Notes: a model not told the origin generated them from the letters alone. A DNA stretch of 64,000 nt from Desulfocorpusculum sp964414345 (GCA_964414345.1 CAYPWF010000001.1:62001-126000), one strand, 5' to 3'. Shown: positions 1 to 9,175, counted from the first letter of the stretch. Translations and numbers: made by a program.

Positions 1-173
1 ATCTCCACCTGTTCCCCATCCTCTATACGGATGTCCCTTGTGAGCAGCTCACCCCTACGCATGACCAAAACGGCCCCTTCCACCAAAGACATCTCCCTGA
101 GGAGTTCGTGGACTGTCTTGGGCCCCTTTATTTCTCTTTCCATGCCTGTTTGCCTGTTCAGGACTCGAATCAT
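1..173 (-). CDS. ThiS/MoaD-like sulfur-carrier protein (partial)
   Basis: The visible 57 residues start MIRVLNRQTGMEREI and contain the pattern VLVMRRGELLT followed by DIRIEDGEQVEI, which is typical of the beta-grasp ThiS/MoaD family of small sulfur-carrier or ubiquitin-like proteins. The C-terminal end, where the family carries its Gly-Gly tail, lies beyond the window edge, so the decisive residues cannot be seen. The ATG sits at 171-173 and the next gene on the same strand begins 35 bases downstream of it in the other direction, so this gene is not clearly co-transcribed with the glycoconjugate group. A role in thiamine, molybdopterin or tRNA thiolation cannot be separated. Confidence 0.6.
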   Translation of the reverse strand, partial: MIRVLNRQTGMEREIKGPKTVHELLREMSLVEGAVLVMRRGELLTRDIRIEDGEQVE

Positions 174-191
174 TCTTTGCTAGACCTCAAC

Positions 192-1136
192 TTATTCTGT
201 TTTAACGAGTTTTAAGGTATAGCGATGCAGAAAAGGCACTCCCATCAAGGTGTCAGCCCAGTAGCGCATGGTGCACAGAAGCCCCACTCCTGCCATGGTG
301 GCAGCATCCGCGTAAGGAGCAAAAAGAAGGATCAGGGCTGTGTCCCTCGTCCCCATGCCTGCCAAACTTATAGGCAACAGGCCCACCAGCAGGGAAAGGG
401 GCACATAAGCCAAGACAGTGCCAGGCTCAATAGATTGCCCCAAGCTGGGGAAAAAGAGATAAATCTGAAGCAGGTGAAGACCCCAAAGCAAAAAAGAAAG
501 GCCCATTACGCCTGTGAGGAGAAGTTTCTTCCCACGCCAGCGTCTCAAAAGCCAGTCCCATCCCAGAAGCATCTCCCTGAGGCGCATCCTAAAACCCCTC
601 TCTTCTGCTGCCACGGACCCCAGCCACCTTCCCATGGGGAGAAAAAGCATCAGGCTTGTGCCCCCAATCACCCCCAGTGAGATGACCCAGGCCGCTTTCA
701 TGGCTTGGGAGCCTGAAGGTGCCAAGGCGGCCCCCAGAAGCATCCAAGAGCACAGCCCCGCCAGATCCAGAATCTTTTCCATGAATACAGCAGGGACCCC
801 TTTGGCAAAAGCCTGGGGAGCCCGCTCTTTCAGGAAATAGGCCTTACTCATCTCCCCGAGTTTGGACGGCAACAGGGCGTTGAGAGCTTTCCCGGCCATG
901 ACCATTCCAAAGGACTCCCCCCAACTCATATTGGCCCAACCTTCTCCCATTAGCCACCAACGGGTTGCACTAACCAGGATTTGGGGTAGGAAACATATCA
1001 AAGCTGCTCCAAGCCAGAGGGGATCAGCCTTCCAAAGCCTTTCGGCCATGACACGCAGGTCTATGTGGGCGTAAATAATAGCCAGAATCGCCACCGAGCA
1101 GGCCAAGGCCCCCCAACGCAGTGCCATCTTTTTCAT
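192..1136 (-). CDS. Flippase-like / lysylphosphatidylglycerol synthase TM-region membrane protein
   Basis: About 314 residues with seven or eight hydrophobic segments. The pattern LLPSKLGEMSKAYFLKER followed by AVFMEKILDLAG is diagnostic of the LPG_synthase_TM / UPF0104 family, often annotated as flippase-like and found beside glycosyltransferases. It is expected in the inner membrane, moving or modifying a lipid-linked glycan. The ATG at 1136 overlaps the stop of the upstream gene (ATGA), with GGTG ahead of it, so I prefer it over an in-frame GTG at 1145. It is the last gene of a four-gene minus-strand set (5302 to 192) whose members overlap. The substrate is not visible in the sequence. Confidence 0.75.
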   Translation of the reverse strand: MKKMALRWGALACSVAILAIIYAHIDLRVMAERLWKADPLWLGAALICFLPQILVSATRWWLMGEGWANMSWGESFGMVMAGKALNALLPSKLGEMSKAYFLKERAPQAFAKGVPAVFMEKILDLAGLCSWMLLGAALAPSGSQAMKAAWVISLGVIGGTSLMLFLPMGRWLGSVAAEERGFRMRLREMLLGWDWLLRRWRGKKLLLTGVMGLSFLLWGLHLLQIYLFFPSLGQSIEPGTVLAYVPLSLLVGLLPISLAGMGTRDTALILLFAPYADAATMAGVGLLCTMRYWADTLMGVPFLHRYTLKLVKTE

Positions 1137-2752
1137 GGGAGGCACCTGGTGAGTTTGGCGTATCCTTCCTTTTCCAAGGCTGGGATCACTTTGCTGTAGT
1201 CAGTCCAAGACAAAAGGCAGCCCGGCCTGTACATGCGGCTTACTGCCACGTAGATGGAAGTGTGATCCGTCCCTGCCCAGAGTTCCACCAATTTGGAAGG
1301 CCCCCTGCCCTGCGCTTTCCAAATCTCCTCTGTAAGGCTCACCTCTGAGTCTATTTCCACTGTCCTGGCAAACCTCATGGGGTGTTTCCTCTTGCCCACT
1401 ATTAGGAGCCTCTGGAGGAGCCGCCTCACAAGATCGCTGCCCCACCCAGCCACAAGAAGCATCCCCAGGTGAAACAATGCCTGGGTAAAGGGGGTAGGGA
1501 TCTTGAAGCCTGAAATCCCGAATTGCCCCCCTACCCTTATGCCCTTTTCCAGGATCCTGACCTCGTACTCGTCCACAAGATGGGTCACAAGCACCTCACC
1601 GGAGGAAAGCTTGGCTGCAAGACCGCTGTCGCAATAGGCAAGTTTTCCATCCAGATGGTAACTAAGGGCTCCTCCTTTTGCCGCAGAAACCAGCAGGTGA
1701 CGATTGCTGTCTTTGTAAAGAAAAAGTTTGGCCTCAGAGAAGTACTTACTGAAACCCTGAGTGATTCTGCTTTCAACTGCATCCTCTTGGGGTAGCTCCT
1801 CCATGAAATCCAGGTAGGCTTGAAGATGATCGTAGCTAAGATGAGCACACATTCGGTCATCCTCAAGATAAACCCTTCTTCCCTTCTCCAAAGCCTTCAA
1901 GTAAAGATCCGCCATTTGAGCTGCAGCCTGAGAAAAACGGGCAGAAAGCTCAAGACCGTGAGGAAAAAGCAAGTAAGTGTTTCGGCTGCCGTATTCACCC
2001 CCGCAGGTCCCGTCAGGATGCATCAAGAAAGATAAAAATTCCAATGCCCTGTTTAGTGGCGCTTGCAGTTCCCTGCGGCCTGAGATAGTCATATACTTGG
2101 CCAGAAAATCAATAGTGGCTGTAAGGTAACCTGGGTCGCACCCTTCGTACTCAGGGAACCAGCCTTCGGAGCTTTGCCATTCCAGGAGCATCTGTATGCG
2201 GTTTTCCGCCCCTCGGAGAAACTTGTTCTCACCTGTCAAAAGAAACAGATTCTGAAGGGCTAAGGCTGCCAGAGCCTGGTGGTTTGAGAGCCTGCCCGAC
2301 TCCTGGTTCTTGATCAGCCAGCCAGCTCTCTTGCAGAGAAACTCCAGGAGATCCTCATCTTGGAGTTCCAGGAGCCTGTAACTTTCTGCCATGGCGTAAA
2401 GAGAGAAAGCCGCTGCCCCCAGGGCCCTCTCATTGGGGAAGTAATCATCGCAGGAACCGTCTTTATGGGAAGAGCGGGCTGCAAAGCGGATCCCAGCCCT
2501 CACCAGCTCTTTCAACCTGGGCTGGAGGTGGAACTCCTCCCCTCCCGGGAAAGGGAATTTGAAGACCAGGGCCAAGGGAAGCACGAATTCCTGGTACATC
2601 CCACTGGGGAAGGAAGCTGTGCGGTAATGCCAGTAAGAGCGGTCGAAGCAGCCGTAGGTGGGGCTCAGTCGGTGTTTGTCCACCATACCCAGGATATGGG
2701 GGATCTGTGCCAGGCCCACCCTGGCATAAAGCTCCCTACCCTTGCGAGCCAT
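1133..2752 (-). CDS. Unknown protein, probable alpha/alpha-toroid fold, in a glycoconjugate operon
   Basis: A 539-residue protein I do not recognise. The first 300 residues are rich in paired helices with recurring small-residue and aromatic patterns (for example NHQALAALALQNLF and GCDPGYLTATIDFLAKYM), resembling alpha/alpha toroids of glycan lyases, epimerases and squalene-cyclase-like proteins. A hydrophobic stretch near residues 430-450 may touch the membrane. No signal peptide is seen. It starts 17 bases inside the end of the GT2 gene and its stop overlaps the start of the flippase-like gene, so it is translated with them. A role in handling a polysaccharide or lipid-linked sugar is inference from fold impression and neighbours. 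Confidence 0.55.
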   Translation of the reverse strand: MARKGRELYARVGLAQIPHILGMVDKHRLSPTYGCFDRSYWHYRTASFPSGMYQEFVLPLALVFKFPFPGGEEFHLQPRLKELVRAGIRFAARSSHKDGSCDDYFPNERALGAAAFSLYAMAESYRLLELQDEDLLEFLCKRAGWLIKNQESGRLSNHQALAALALQNLFLLTGENKFLRGAENRIQMLLEWQSSEGWFPEYEGCDPGYLTATIDFLAKYMTISGRRELQAPLNRALEFLSFLMHPDGTCGGEYGSRNTYLLFPHGLELSARFSQAAAQMADLYLKALEKGRRVYLEDDRMCAHLSYDHLQAYLDFMEELPQEDAVESRITQGFSKYFSEAKLFLYKDSNRHLLVSAAKGGALSYHLDGKLAYCDSGLAAKLSSGEVLVTHLVDEYEVRILEKGIRVGGQFGISGFKIPTPFTQALFHLGMLLVAGWGSDLVRRLLQRLLIVGKRKHPMRFARTVEIDSEVSLTEEIWKAQGRGPSKLVELWAGTDHTSIYVAVSRMYRPGCLLSWTDYSKVIPALEKEGYAKLTRCLP

Positions 2753-3638
2753 GCCTGCCCTTCCCCTGGGCGACTATGAGATCGGCTAGAATCCCTATGG
2801 CACCCACCATGACCCCGGTGACAACCAGTATGATGTCCGACTCCTGCAAGGAGCCTGTCCAGAACACATCCACAACTCCCTTGAGGATGCCGAGGCCCAG
2901 CAATCCCAGACACACAGGCATGAAAACGTTCAAGGGGGCAAAGTAGGTGACTATGCGCACCACAGTCAGCAGATATCGATATGTGTCCCTGATGGGATGG
3001 AACTTGGACTTGCCTATGCGGGAGAAATACTCTATGGGCACAAAGGCCACGGGTAGCCCATTGGTTAGAAAGGCCAGGGTCATGGAAGAGACGCAGGAGA
3101 ACCCATCCGGGACCAGATGTAGGAAGGGGATCATTTCTTTTTTTCTGAAAGCCCTGAGCCCGGAGTTGAGGTCAGGGATGGCTTTACCTACCAACATTAC
3201 AGCAAGCCTCCTGATAACCTCTTTGGCAAGAGTGCGAAGCCATTTGTGGGTCCCCTTTTCCACCATCCTAGCGCCTATGACCTGGGAGAAATCCTCTAGT
3301 GGGGCTAGGATCTCGGGTATGGCGCTGGCCGGGTACGTCCCGTCAGCGTCTATCATGAGAACCCACTCCCCGCGGCAGGCCAATATGCCAGTCTTGCGGG
3401 AGGCCCCTGAGCCCCTGTTTTCTTTATGACGAACAACCCTGGCCCCGGCCTGTTCAGCTCTGAGGGCCGTATCATCCGAAGAGCCGTCGTCCACTACCAG
3501 AATCTCATAAGGATACCCGGCCCGCTCCAAGGCGGATCTCACCTCTTGCACCACCTCGGTTATGGCTCCTGCCTCATTGTAGGCAGGGATGATGGCGCTT
3601 ACTTTGCAGAACTCGGATCCGCTAGAGACCTGACTCAT
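2736..3638 (-). CDS. Family 2 glycosyltransferase (dolichol-phosphate-mannose-synthase type)
   Basis: 300 residues. The N-terminal GT-A domain shows SAIIPAYNEAGAI, then VVDDGSSDDT and the metal-binding MIDADGTYP (DxD-like), followed by a helical region; two hydrophobic segments at the C-terminus (about 235-290) resemble the membrane anchor of polyprenyl-phosphate sugar transferases. It probably moves a nucleotide sugar to polyprenyl phosphate at the inner face of the membrane. The ATG at 3638 forms an ATGA overlap with the stop of the upstream membrane-protein gene and has GGGAG six bases ahead; a longer in-frame start at 3662 lacks this. It sits between the putative GT-C-like gene and the unknown toroid protein. 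Confidence 0.85.
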   Translation of the reverse strand: MSQVSSGSEFCKVSAIIPAYNEAGAITEVVQEVRSALERAGYPYEILVVDDGSSDDTALRAEQAGARVVRHKENRGSGASRKTGILACRGEWVLMIDADGTYPASAIPEILAPLEDFSQVIGARMVEKGTHKWLRTLAKEVIRRLAVMLVGKAIPDLNSGLRAFRKKEMIPFLHLVPDGFSCVSSMTLAFLTNGLPVAFVPIEYFSRIGKSKFHPIRDTYRYLLTVVRIVTYFAPLNVFMPVCLGLLGLGILKGVVDVFWTGSLQESDIILVVTGVMVGAIGILADLIVAQGKGRHGSQG

Positions 3639-5302
3639 TTCCGCTCCCATTCTTCCCAGCAAAGCACAAGGAATCGGCTGTTTTCAAAACAAAGCTTCTC
3701 CTTGGGTTGAGCAAGCAGCGCGAATTCCTTGGTTTCTTCAAGTTTCTTCTTGGCAAAGCTGTGAAACGGCTCGAGGTAGATACTGCCCTGGAGAAAGGAT
3801 GGGGTGAAATGCTCCTTGTTCACAACCAAAGCCCCGATCCTGTATTTACTTACAAACTCCTCTATCTCCCCCCAGTCCCCGGCATAATAAGCCTCGAAGA
3901 AATCAAGAATCCGCTGCCTAATTTTCCTATAGTAGCCCATTTGATACGGCAGAGAAAGCTCTTGGTTTGCAAGCACTTTGCGGCGGCTCACCAAGGGTAC
4001 ATTGTCTGCGTCTAGGGGATGGGCAGCCACCAAAGTATCCTTGGGAAGCTCTTGCAGGAACGCCAGCATTTGCCTTTGGGATCTGTCCAGAACCGCCACT
4101 TGTGTGTCCATATTGACTATTACATGCCCTTGGGCCCAAGCATAAACCGTCAGGATAAGGGCAAGCAGTAAGAGCGCAAGCTTCCTTGACTGGAATCGCC
4201 CCCAAAACTCTCCTGCCTTTACTCTTATCCAAATCCCCTTGGTGGCTAAGAGGAAGGGGCCTGTACTGGCCCCTATGGCCAGCATGAAGGCAAGGGGCAG
4301 AGTGTAAATGGTATACCTGGATGGAAGATGCAACTTAAAAAGCAATAAATGCGCAATCCCGAAAAGCAAAAGGGAAGTCCAGCAAAGATGCACTGCTGAA
4401 GCTGGAATCCTGATAGCCTTGATTCCCCCCAAGAAGGCCATGCCCGCCAAAATCAATGCAAAGCCGCCCAAGTATTCAGCCCCTATTCCGCTTCTTCCAA
4501 GAAGCAGAAATTCCAAGGTGTTCTCCCTGAAAAAGGCGCTTCGGCCTCCTTTCCAAAATTCAGGCATGCTCTTGGCTTCCTGGAGGCTCACCTGCGGTCC
4601 GAAAAGTCTCATGTCCGAATAAACGTACACCCAAAGAAGTAAAAGCATGGCAACAGCGCAGCCCACCGCCAAGGAAATGGCCCTACTTAAGGACTGCCTA
4701 CTCCACCCTGCACGCCTGAACTCTCCCAGGGCCCACAGCCCTGCCATGGCCAGAGTGTTCAGAAGGATGGGCGGGTACAAAAGCGCCTCCAGAACCAACA
4801 CCAGCCCTCCCCAGAGTGTGGCTCCCCTTTGCAGGAGAGCCATGAAACCCAGCAGTAGAGGGAAAGCAAAGCTCCTTGGAAATCCACCTGAGGAGTCATA
4901 GAGGCTGAAGAACAAAAATAGCACCTGTAAGAAAAAGCGGCCCCTTGAATCTGGGATAAGGCTTTTACTCCAAAGCTCCAGGAACCAGAGGGAGAAAAGC
5001 AAAAGTAGCAGGCTTATCAGCTGGCTAAGCCTAAGAGGATTCAAAAAAACCGTGCCCAGTCTGTAAATAAACTGATACCCAGGGGGGTCCATCATTGGGG
5101 ATGAGATAAACTCGGTTAGTAGATCTTCTCGGAAAAGCTCTGGATCTTGAAACTTAGCAGTCCAATAAACATGCTGACGGGCGTCATCATCGAAGACAAG
5201 GAGGTCCACCCCCGGGGGGTGATAGCGCACCCACCAGGCGAGAACGCCCAAGAGCATTAGGAAGCATAGCCCCTTGGGGAAATGGATACTTCTTAAAGAC
5301 AT
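3635..5302 (-). CDS. Polytopic membrane protein, GT-C glycosyltransferase-like
   Basis: 555 residues: one N-terminal membrane segment, a first periplasmic loop with an acidic pair (VFDDDARQHVYW), roughly ten further hydrophobic segments up to residue 400, and a soluble C-terminal domain of about 150 residues. This layout and the acidic first loop are those of GT-C fold enzymes that use polyprenyl-phosphate sugars, but no family signature is certain. The start is supported by GGGGGAG directly ahead of the ATG. It is the first gene of the four-gene glycoconjugate group; 77 bases separate it from the upstream cysteine synthase fusion. The pairing with a GT2 polyprenyl-phosphate sugar synthase supports a sugar-transfer role, as inference. 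Confidence 0.55.
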   Translation of the reverse strand: MSLRSIHFPKGLCFLMLLGVLAWWVRYHPPGVDLLVFDDDARQHVYWTAKFQDPELFREDLLTEFISSPMMDPPGYQFIYRLGTVFLNPLRLSQLISLLLLLFSLWFLELWSKSLIPDSRGRFFLQVLFLFFSLYDSSGGFPRSFAFPLLLGFMALLQRGATLWGGLVLVLEALLYPPILLNTLAMAGLWALGEFRRAGWSRQSLSRAISLAVGCAVAMLLLLWVYVYSDMRLFGPQVSLQEAKSMPEFWKGGRSAFFRENTLEFLLLGRSGIGAEYLGGFALILAGMAFLGGIKAIRIPASAVHLCWTSLLLFGIAHLLLFKLHLPSRYTIYTLPLAFMLAIGASTGPFLLATKGIWIRVKAGEFWGRFQSRKLALLLLALILTVYAWAQGHVIVNMDTQVAVLDRSQRQMLAFLQELPKDTLVAAHPLDADNVPLVSRRKVLANQELSLPYQMGYYRKIRQRILDFFEAYYAGDWGEIEEFVSKYRIGALVVNKEHFTPSFLQGSIYLEPFHSFAKKKLEETKEFALLAQPKEKLCFENSRFLVLCWEEWERK

Positions 5303-5379
5303 CTCCCCCCTTCCAGTGGCTTACAGCTTTGGGCAACATCCCAGGCTCCCTTTTTCAAGTGGAGTGGTCCTTTCAAAGC

Positions 5380-7683
5380 TTATTGGCTGTTTTTGGGAAT
5401 CCACCTTGTTCCGGAAGGGGTGTCCACCAGAAGAACTCCCATACCCGATAGTTCATCCCGAATGCGGTCCGCCTCTACCCAGTCTTGCCTCTTGCGGGCC
5501 TTTTCCCTCTTGGCAATGAGCTCCGATATCTCCCCCTCTTTTGGAAAGCAGGCTTCCAGCTCCAGGATTTGAAGCACCTTGTTGACGCCTTCCAGGAAAC
5601 GAAGGGCTTGGGAGGCCTCCTCCCTACCTATGCTTCCCTCTTCAAGAGCCGGATTCAGCTGTTTGGCCAGCCTGAAAACGGCTGCAAGGGCTACCGACAC
5701 GTTGAGATCATCATCCATGGCTGACTCGAAACCTTCCCTGGCCTGGGAAATCCAATCCGAGACCTCTTTCTTGCCCCCTTCCCCTTCGCTCCACCTCAGT
5801 CTGAACACAACACGATCCAGCCTGGCCAAGCTCTTCCTGGCTGCGTGAAGGGCTTGTATGGAGAAGTGCAAAGGCTTCCGGTAGTGGGTCCCAATAAGAA
5901 GGAATCTTATCTCCCTGCCTTTGAATCCGCGTGAAAGCAGCTCTTTCAGGGTCATCCGAGCACTCTTACCCTCAAGCAGCACTCGCTCGGAGTGGATCCA
6001 GTAATGGCAGAATTTCTTTCCGCTTAAGGATTCGCATATGGCTATTTCGTTTTCATGGTGCGGAAACATGAGAGCTCTTCCGCTTGTATGTATGTCTATG
6101 CTTTCCCCTAGAAGCCGGCTTGCCATGGCTGCGCACTCTATATGCCATCCGGGCCTTACCTGGCCCCAGGGAGAGGTATAGGAGATACCCTGTTTCAGCT
6201 CAGCCAGGGTGGAGCGCTTGAACAGGGTGAAATCCCTTGGATTGTCTTTTTCATAGTCGTCCAGATCCACGGTGAGGCCCACCCGGATCTTTCGCAGATC
6301 AACCCTGGAGAGGTGGCCGTAAGAGGGAAACTTGGAAATATCGAAGTAAAGCGATCCATGCTGCGCATAGGCCAGCCCTTTTTTTTCAAGGGCCCGACCC
6401 ATCTCCAGCATTGCCTCCACATATTGACTGGCCCTCGGGTATTCTTCCGCCGGCTGTACGGAGAGAAAAGCCATATCCTCCAGAAAAGAAGCTATGTGGG
6501 CTTCCGTGAATTCTTTTAGGGGAATCCCTGATGCCTGGGCCCCTTGGATGGTCCTGTCATCCAGATCGGTTATGTTCATGACGTGGCGCACCTGGAATCC
6601 TTTGCACCGGAGGTGGCGCTTGAGCAAGTCTGCCACCACCGCCCTGCGACAGAAGTCCAGGTCCACCGGGCCGTCCACCGTGGGGCCGCAGGAATACATG
6701 CTGACTTTTCCTGGCTCCATGGGCTCGAAGTTCTCTTTTCGACGGCTGAGAGTGTTGTAAAAGCAAAAGGAAGGGATCTCCCTGGGAACGAACAAGGAGG
6801 TGCTAAGATATCTGTCACCTCCATCCGGGAGGATCACCACCATGAGGCCCTCCTGCAAACTCCTAGCCAGCTTAAGGGCGCCAGCCAAGGCAGCTCCTGA
6901 GCTCATCCCGGCGAAGATGCCCTCCTCCCTGGCCAGACGCCTGGCCATCTCAAAGGCCTCATCGTCCTCCACGTTGAGCTTGAGATCCATCCGCTCCTTC
7001 TCGAAAATACCAGGCACGTAGGATTCCTTCAGGTTCTTGAGCCCTTGGATCTTATGACCCGGCATGGGCTCCACGGCAGCCACCACCAGATTGGGATTCA
7101 ACTCCTTAAGCCTCCTGGAAAGCCCCATCACGGTTCCAGTTGTCCCCAGGGATGCCACCACGTGAGTGATGCGCCCGTGTGTGTCCTTCCATATCTCCTC
7201 GGCTGTGCCCAGGTAATGGGCTCTCCAATTGTCAGGGTTGTTGAACTGGTCAGGTACATAGAATCTTTGCGGTTCCTCCCTGGCCATGAGGTAGGCAAGC
7301 TCTATGGCCCCGTCGGTGCCCCGTTCGGCAGGAGTCAGGATTATTTCCGCCCCAAGGGCCCTCAAGATCTTTCTTCGCTCCAGACTGGCCCCCTCGGACA
7401 TGGTCAGCATGAGCTTGTAGCCCTTAACCGCACACACCAAGGCCAAGCCTATGCCCGTGTTGCCGCTGGTGGCCTCCAAAACCGTCATGCCGGGCCGCAA
7501 CTCCCCTCTGGCCTCGGCCCCCTCTATCATGGAAAGAGCTGCCCTGTCCTTGACCGATCCCCCTGGATTTCGTGACTCCAGCTTGGCAAACAGGCGAACC
7601 CGCCTGTTGATCTGAAGCCTTCTCAACTCCACAAGGGGAGTGTGACCTATGAGGCCCAAAACCCCTGGCCTGCCCCTGGACAT
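5380..7683 (-). CDS. Cysteine synthase fused to a degenerate cysteinyl-tRNA-synthetase-like domain
   Basis: 767 residues. Residues 1-300 are a PLP-dependent cysteine synthase / CBS-type fold: NPGGSVKDRA with Lys45 as the PLP lysine, SGNTGIGLA at 73-81, GTTGTVMG at 180-187 and LPDGGDRYLST near the end. Residues 305-767 align along their length with class I cysteinyl-tRNA synthetase, including the C-terminal EADRIRDELS region. The zinc/cysteine site is kept (Cys332, Cys517, His542, Glu546 and GWHIEC), but the HIGH motif has become DLDF (341-344) and KMSKS has become ARMTL (575-579). Aminoacyl-adenylate formation is therefore unlikely. A complete CysS with intact motifs is encoded at 21096-22592. 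The ATG at 7683 has GGGAGGAGC ahead of it; an in-frame upstream extension of 65 residues is low-complexity and not family-like. Confidence 0.85.
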   Translation of the reverse strand: MSRGRPGVLGLIGHTPLVELRRLQINRRVRLFAKLESRNPGGSVKDRAALSMIEGAEARGELRPGMTVLEATSGNTGIGLALVCAVKGYKLMLTMSEGASLERRKILRALGAEIILTPAERGTDGAIELAYLMAREEPQRFYVPDQFNNPDNWRAHYLGTAEEIWKDTHGRITHVVASLGTTGTVMGLSRRLKELNPNLVVAAVEPMPGHKIQGLKNLKESYVPGIFEKERMDLKLNVEDDEAFEMARRLAREEGIFAGMSSGAALAGALKLARSLQEGLMVVILPDGGDRYLSTSLFVPREIPSFCFYNTLSRRKENFEPMEPGKVSMYSCGPTVDGPVDLDFCRRAVVADLLKRHLRCKGFQVRHVMNITDLDDRTIQGAQASGIPLKEFTEAHIASFLEDMAFLSVQPAEEYPRASQYVEAMLEMGRALEKKGLAYAQHGSLYFDISKFPSYGHLSRVDLRKIRVGLTVDLDDYEKDNPRDFTLFKRSTLAELKQGISYTSPWGQVRPGWHIECAAMASRLLGESIDIHTSGRALMFPHHENEIAICESLSGKKFCHYWIHSERVLLEGKSARMTLKELLSRGFKGREIRFLLIGTHYRKPLHFSIQALHAARKSLARLDRVVFRLRWSEGEGGKKEVSDWISQAREGFESAMDDDLNVSVALAAVFRLAKQLNPALEEGSIGREEASQALRFLEGVNKVLQILELEACFPKEGEISELIAKREKARKRQDWVEADRIRDELSGMGVLLVDTPSGTRWIPKNSQ

Positions 7684-7894
7684 CCTGCTCCTCCCAAAGT
7701 TCAAGCAAAGTCCCAGAAAGGCAATTATGCAACATGGAGCCCAGGAGGCCAACCCTATCCCAGTTGGGCAGCTGGTTTGCCTCGGCCAGCCAAGGAGGGG
7801 CCTGTCGGGGTAAGCCCTGGGCCTTGCATTAGAAGCCAGAAGGCAAAATCCCAATCCATTCAATATAATGGAGGCCAAGGATCAAGGGGAAACA

Positions 7895-7923
7895 TTGAAA
7901 ATCCCCACCCGGGTTGGTATATT
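7895..7923 (+). promoter_or_regulatory. Sigma-70-type promoter for the radical SAM gene
   Basis: TTGAAA, a 17-base spacer and TATATT. A transcript would start near 7930, about 50 bases ahead of the ATG at 7982. Its position argues against the longer in-frame start at 7868, which would place the promoter inside the gene. Confidence 0.5.
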
Positions 7924-7981
7924 GTCACTGAGTCCCAGAGCAGATTGGACTGGTCAGGTCAAGAGGAGAGGAACACGCCCC

Positions 7982-9130
7982 ATGGCTTACGCTTTCGAGC
8001 AAGGACCCATAAGACCACCCAGTGAGGCCAAAAGCCTTCTCATAAGGGTGACCCGAAACTGCCCTTGGAACAGGTGCGAGTTCTGCAATATCTACAAGGG
8101 AAAGACCTTTAGCAGGCGAAGCGTGCAGGAGGTAAAAGCGGATATCCGGGCGGCCAGGGCTGTTTATGATGAGATCCAAGCTCTTTCCTGGCGCATGGGC
8201 TTGGCCGGTCGGGTGGAAGACGGCCTTATTCAAGTCATCTGGAGTGATCCCCGCCGCTACGGGGAGTCTCATAGGTCCATAGCCGCTTGGATGTATTTCG
8301 GGGCCCAAAGCGCTTTTCTTCAGGATGCCAACAGCCTTGTCTTGGAAACCGAGGAGCTGGTGGAGATACTCCGATTCCTAAGGCAGAGTTTCCCTACCAT
8401 CCAGAGGGTTACCTCCTACGCCCGTTCTTCTACCCTTAGACGCAAGAACGTGGAGGAATTAAAGGCCTTAAGAGAGGCAGGTTTGGACCGTATCCATGTG
8501 GGAATGGAATCCGGATTTGATCCCCTGCTTAAGTTCATGCAGAAAGGAGTCACTTCCCAAGGGCATGTGGAGGCAGGCAGGAAGGTGGTGGAAGCGGGGA
8601 TTTCCCTGTCGGAGTACATGCTTCTGGGCTTGGGGGGAAGGCGCTGGTGGAAAGAACATGCTGTAGAGAGTGCCAAGGTCATCAACCAGATAAACCCCCA
8701 CTTTATAAGGATAAGGACGCTGACTGTCAGGCCTGGGATGCCCCTCAACGATAAGATCCTCTCTGGTGAGTTCCAGCTCCAGTCCGAGGAGGAGATTGTG
8801 CGAGAGGAGAGGCTCTTCATAGAAAACCTGGAGGGGATCACAAGCCAAGTGGCCAGCGACCACATTTTGAATCTCTTGGAAGAAGTGGAGGGGAAGCTCC
8901 CGCAGGACAAGGATCGCATGCTTCAAGTGATAGACGAGTACCTGGGCCTTAGCCATAGGGATAAGTTGGTCTACAACTTGGGGCGAAGGGGGCATGCATA
9001 CAGGAGCGTGAAAGACCTGGCAGACTTGGCCTTGAGAAGAAAGGTGGAGGCGGCTCTGGAGAGGTTCATGAAGGAGAACGAAAAGGACTTGGACTCAGCC
9101 TTTAACCAGCTAAGAAACGAGTTCATATAA
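7982..9130 (+). CDS. Radical SAM protein with Cx4Cx2C cluster motif
   Basis: 382 residues. The cluster-binding motif is NCPWNRCEFCNIY, so the three cysteines are spaced C-x4-C-x2-C rather than the usual C-x3-C-x2-C; this variant occurs in a group of Fe-S oxidoreductases of the Elp3/MiaB/NifB superfamily. Later patterns (HVGMESGFDPLLKFMQKG and YMLLGLGG) match the superfamily's SAM-binding strands. The ATG at 7982 lies 12 bases after AGAGGAGAGG and downstream of a good promoter. It is followed 45 bases later by a second radical SAM gene. The substrate is unknown; a tRNA or cofactor modification would be a guess. Divergent from the cysteine synthase fusion. Confidence 0.8.
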   Translation: MAYAFEQGPIRPPSEAKSLLIRVTRNCPWNRCEFCNIYKGKTFSRRSVQEVKADIRAARAVYDEIQALSWRMGLAGRVEDGLIQVIWSDPRRYGESHRSIAAWMYFGAQSAFLQDANSLVLETEELVEILRFLRQSFPTIQRVTSYARSSTLRRKNVEELKALREAGLDRIHVGMESGFDPLLKFMQKGVTSQGHVEAGRKVVEAGISLSEYMLLGLGGRRWWKEHAVESAKVINQINPHFIRIRTLTVRPGMPLNDKILSGEFQLQSEEEIVREERLFIENLEGITSQVASDHILNLLEEVEGKLPQDKDRMLQVIDEYLGLSHRDKLVYNLGRRGHAYRSVKDLADLALRRKVEAALERFMKENEKDLDSAFNQLRNEFI

Positions 9131-9175
9131 GAAGGACCCCTTATTGCCCAAACGGGCGGATGGAAACAACTGCGA

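Noticed and set aside
225..1074. Plus-strand open frames across the flippase-like gene
   Set aside because: They are antisense shadows of the minus-strand gene with biased composition and no ribosome-binding sites.
7684..7878. 65-residue N-terminal extension of the cysteine synthase fusion
   Set aside because: It has no family similarity, would precede a strong ribosome-binding site at 7683 and would overlap the plus-strand promoter region.
7868..7981. Longer start for the first radical SAM gene
   Set aside because: A promoter (7895-7923) lies inside it and the residues are not conserved in type.
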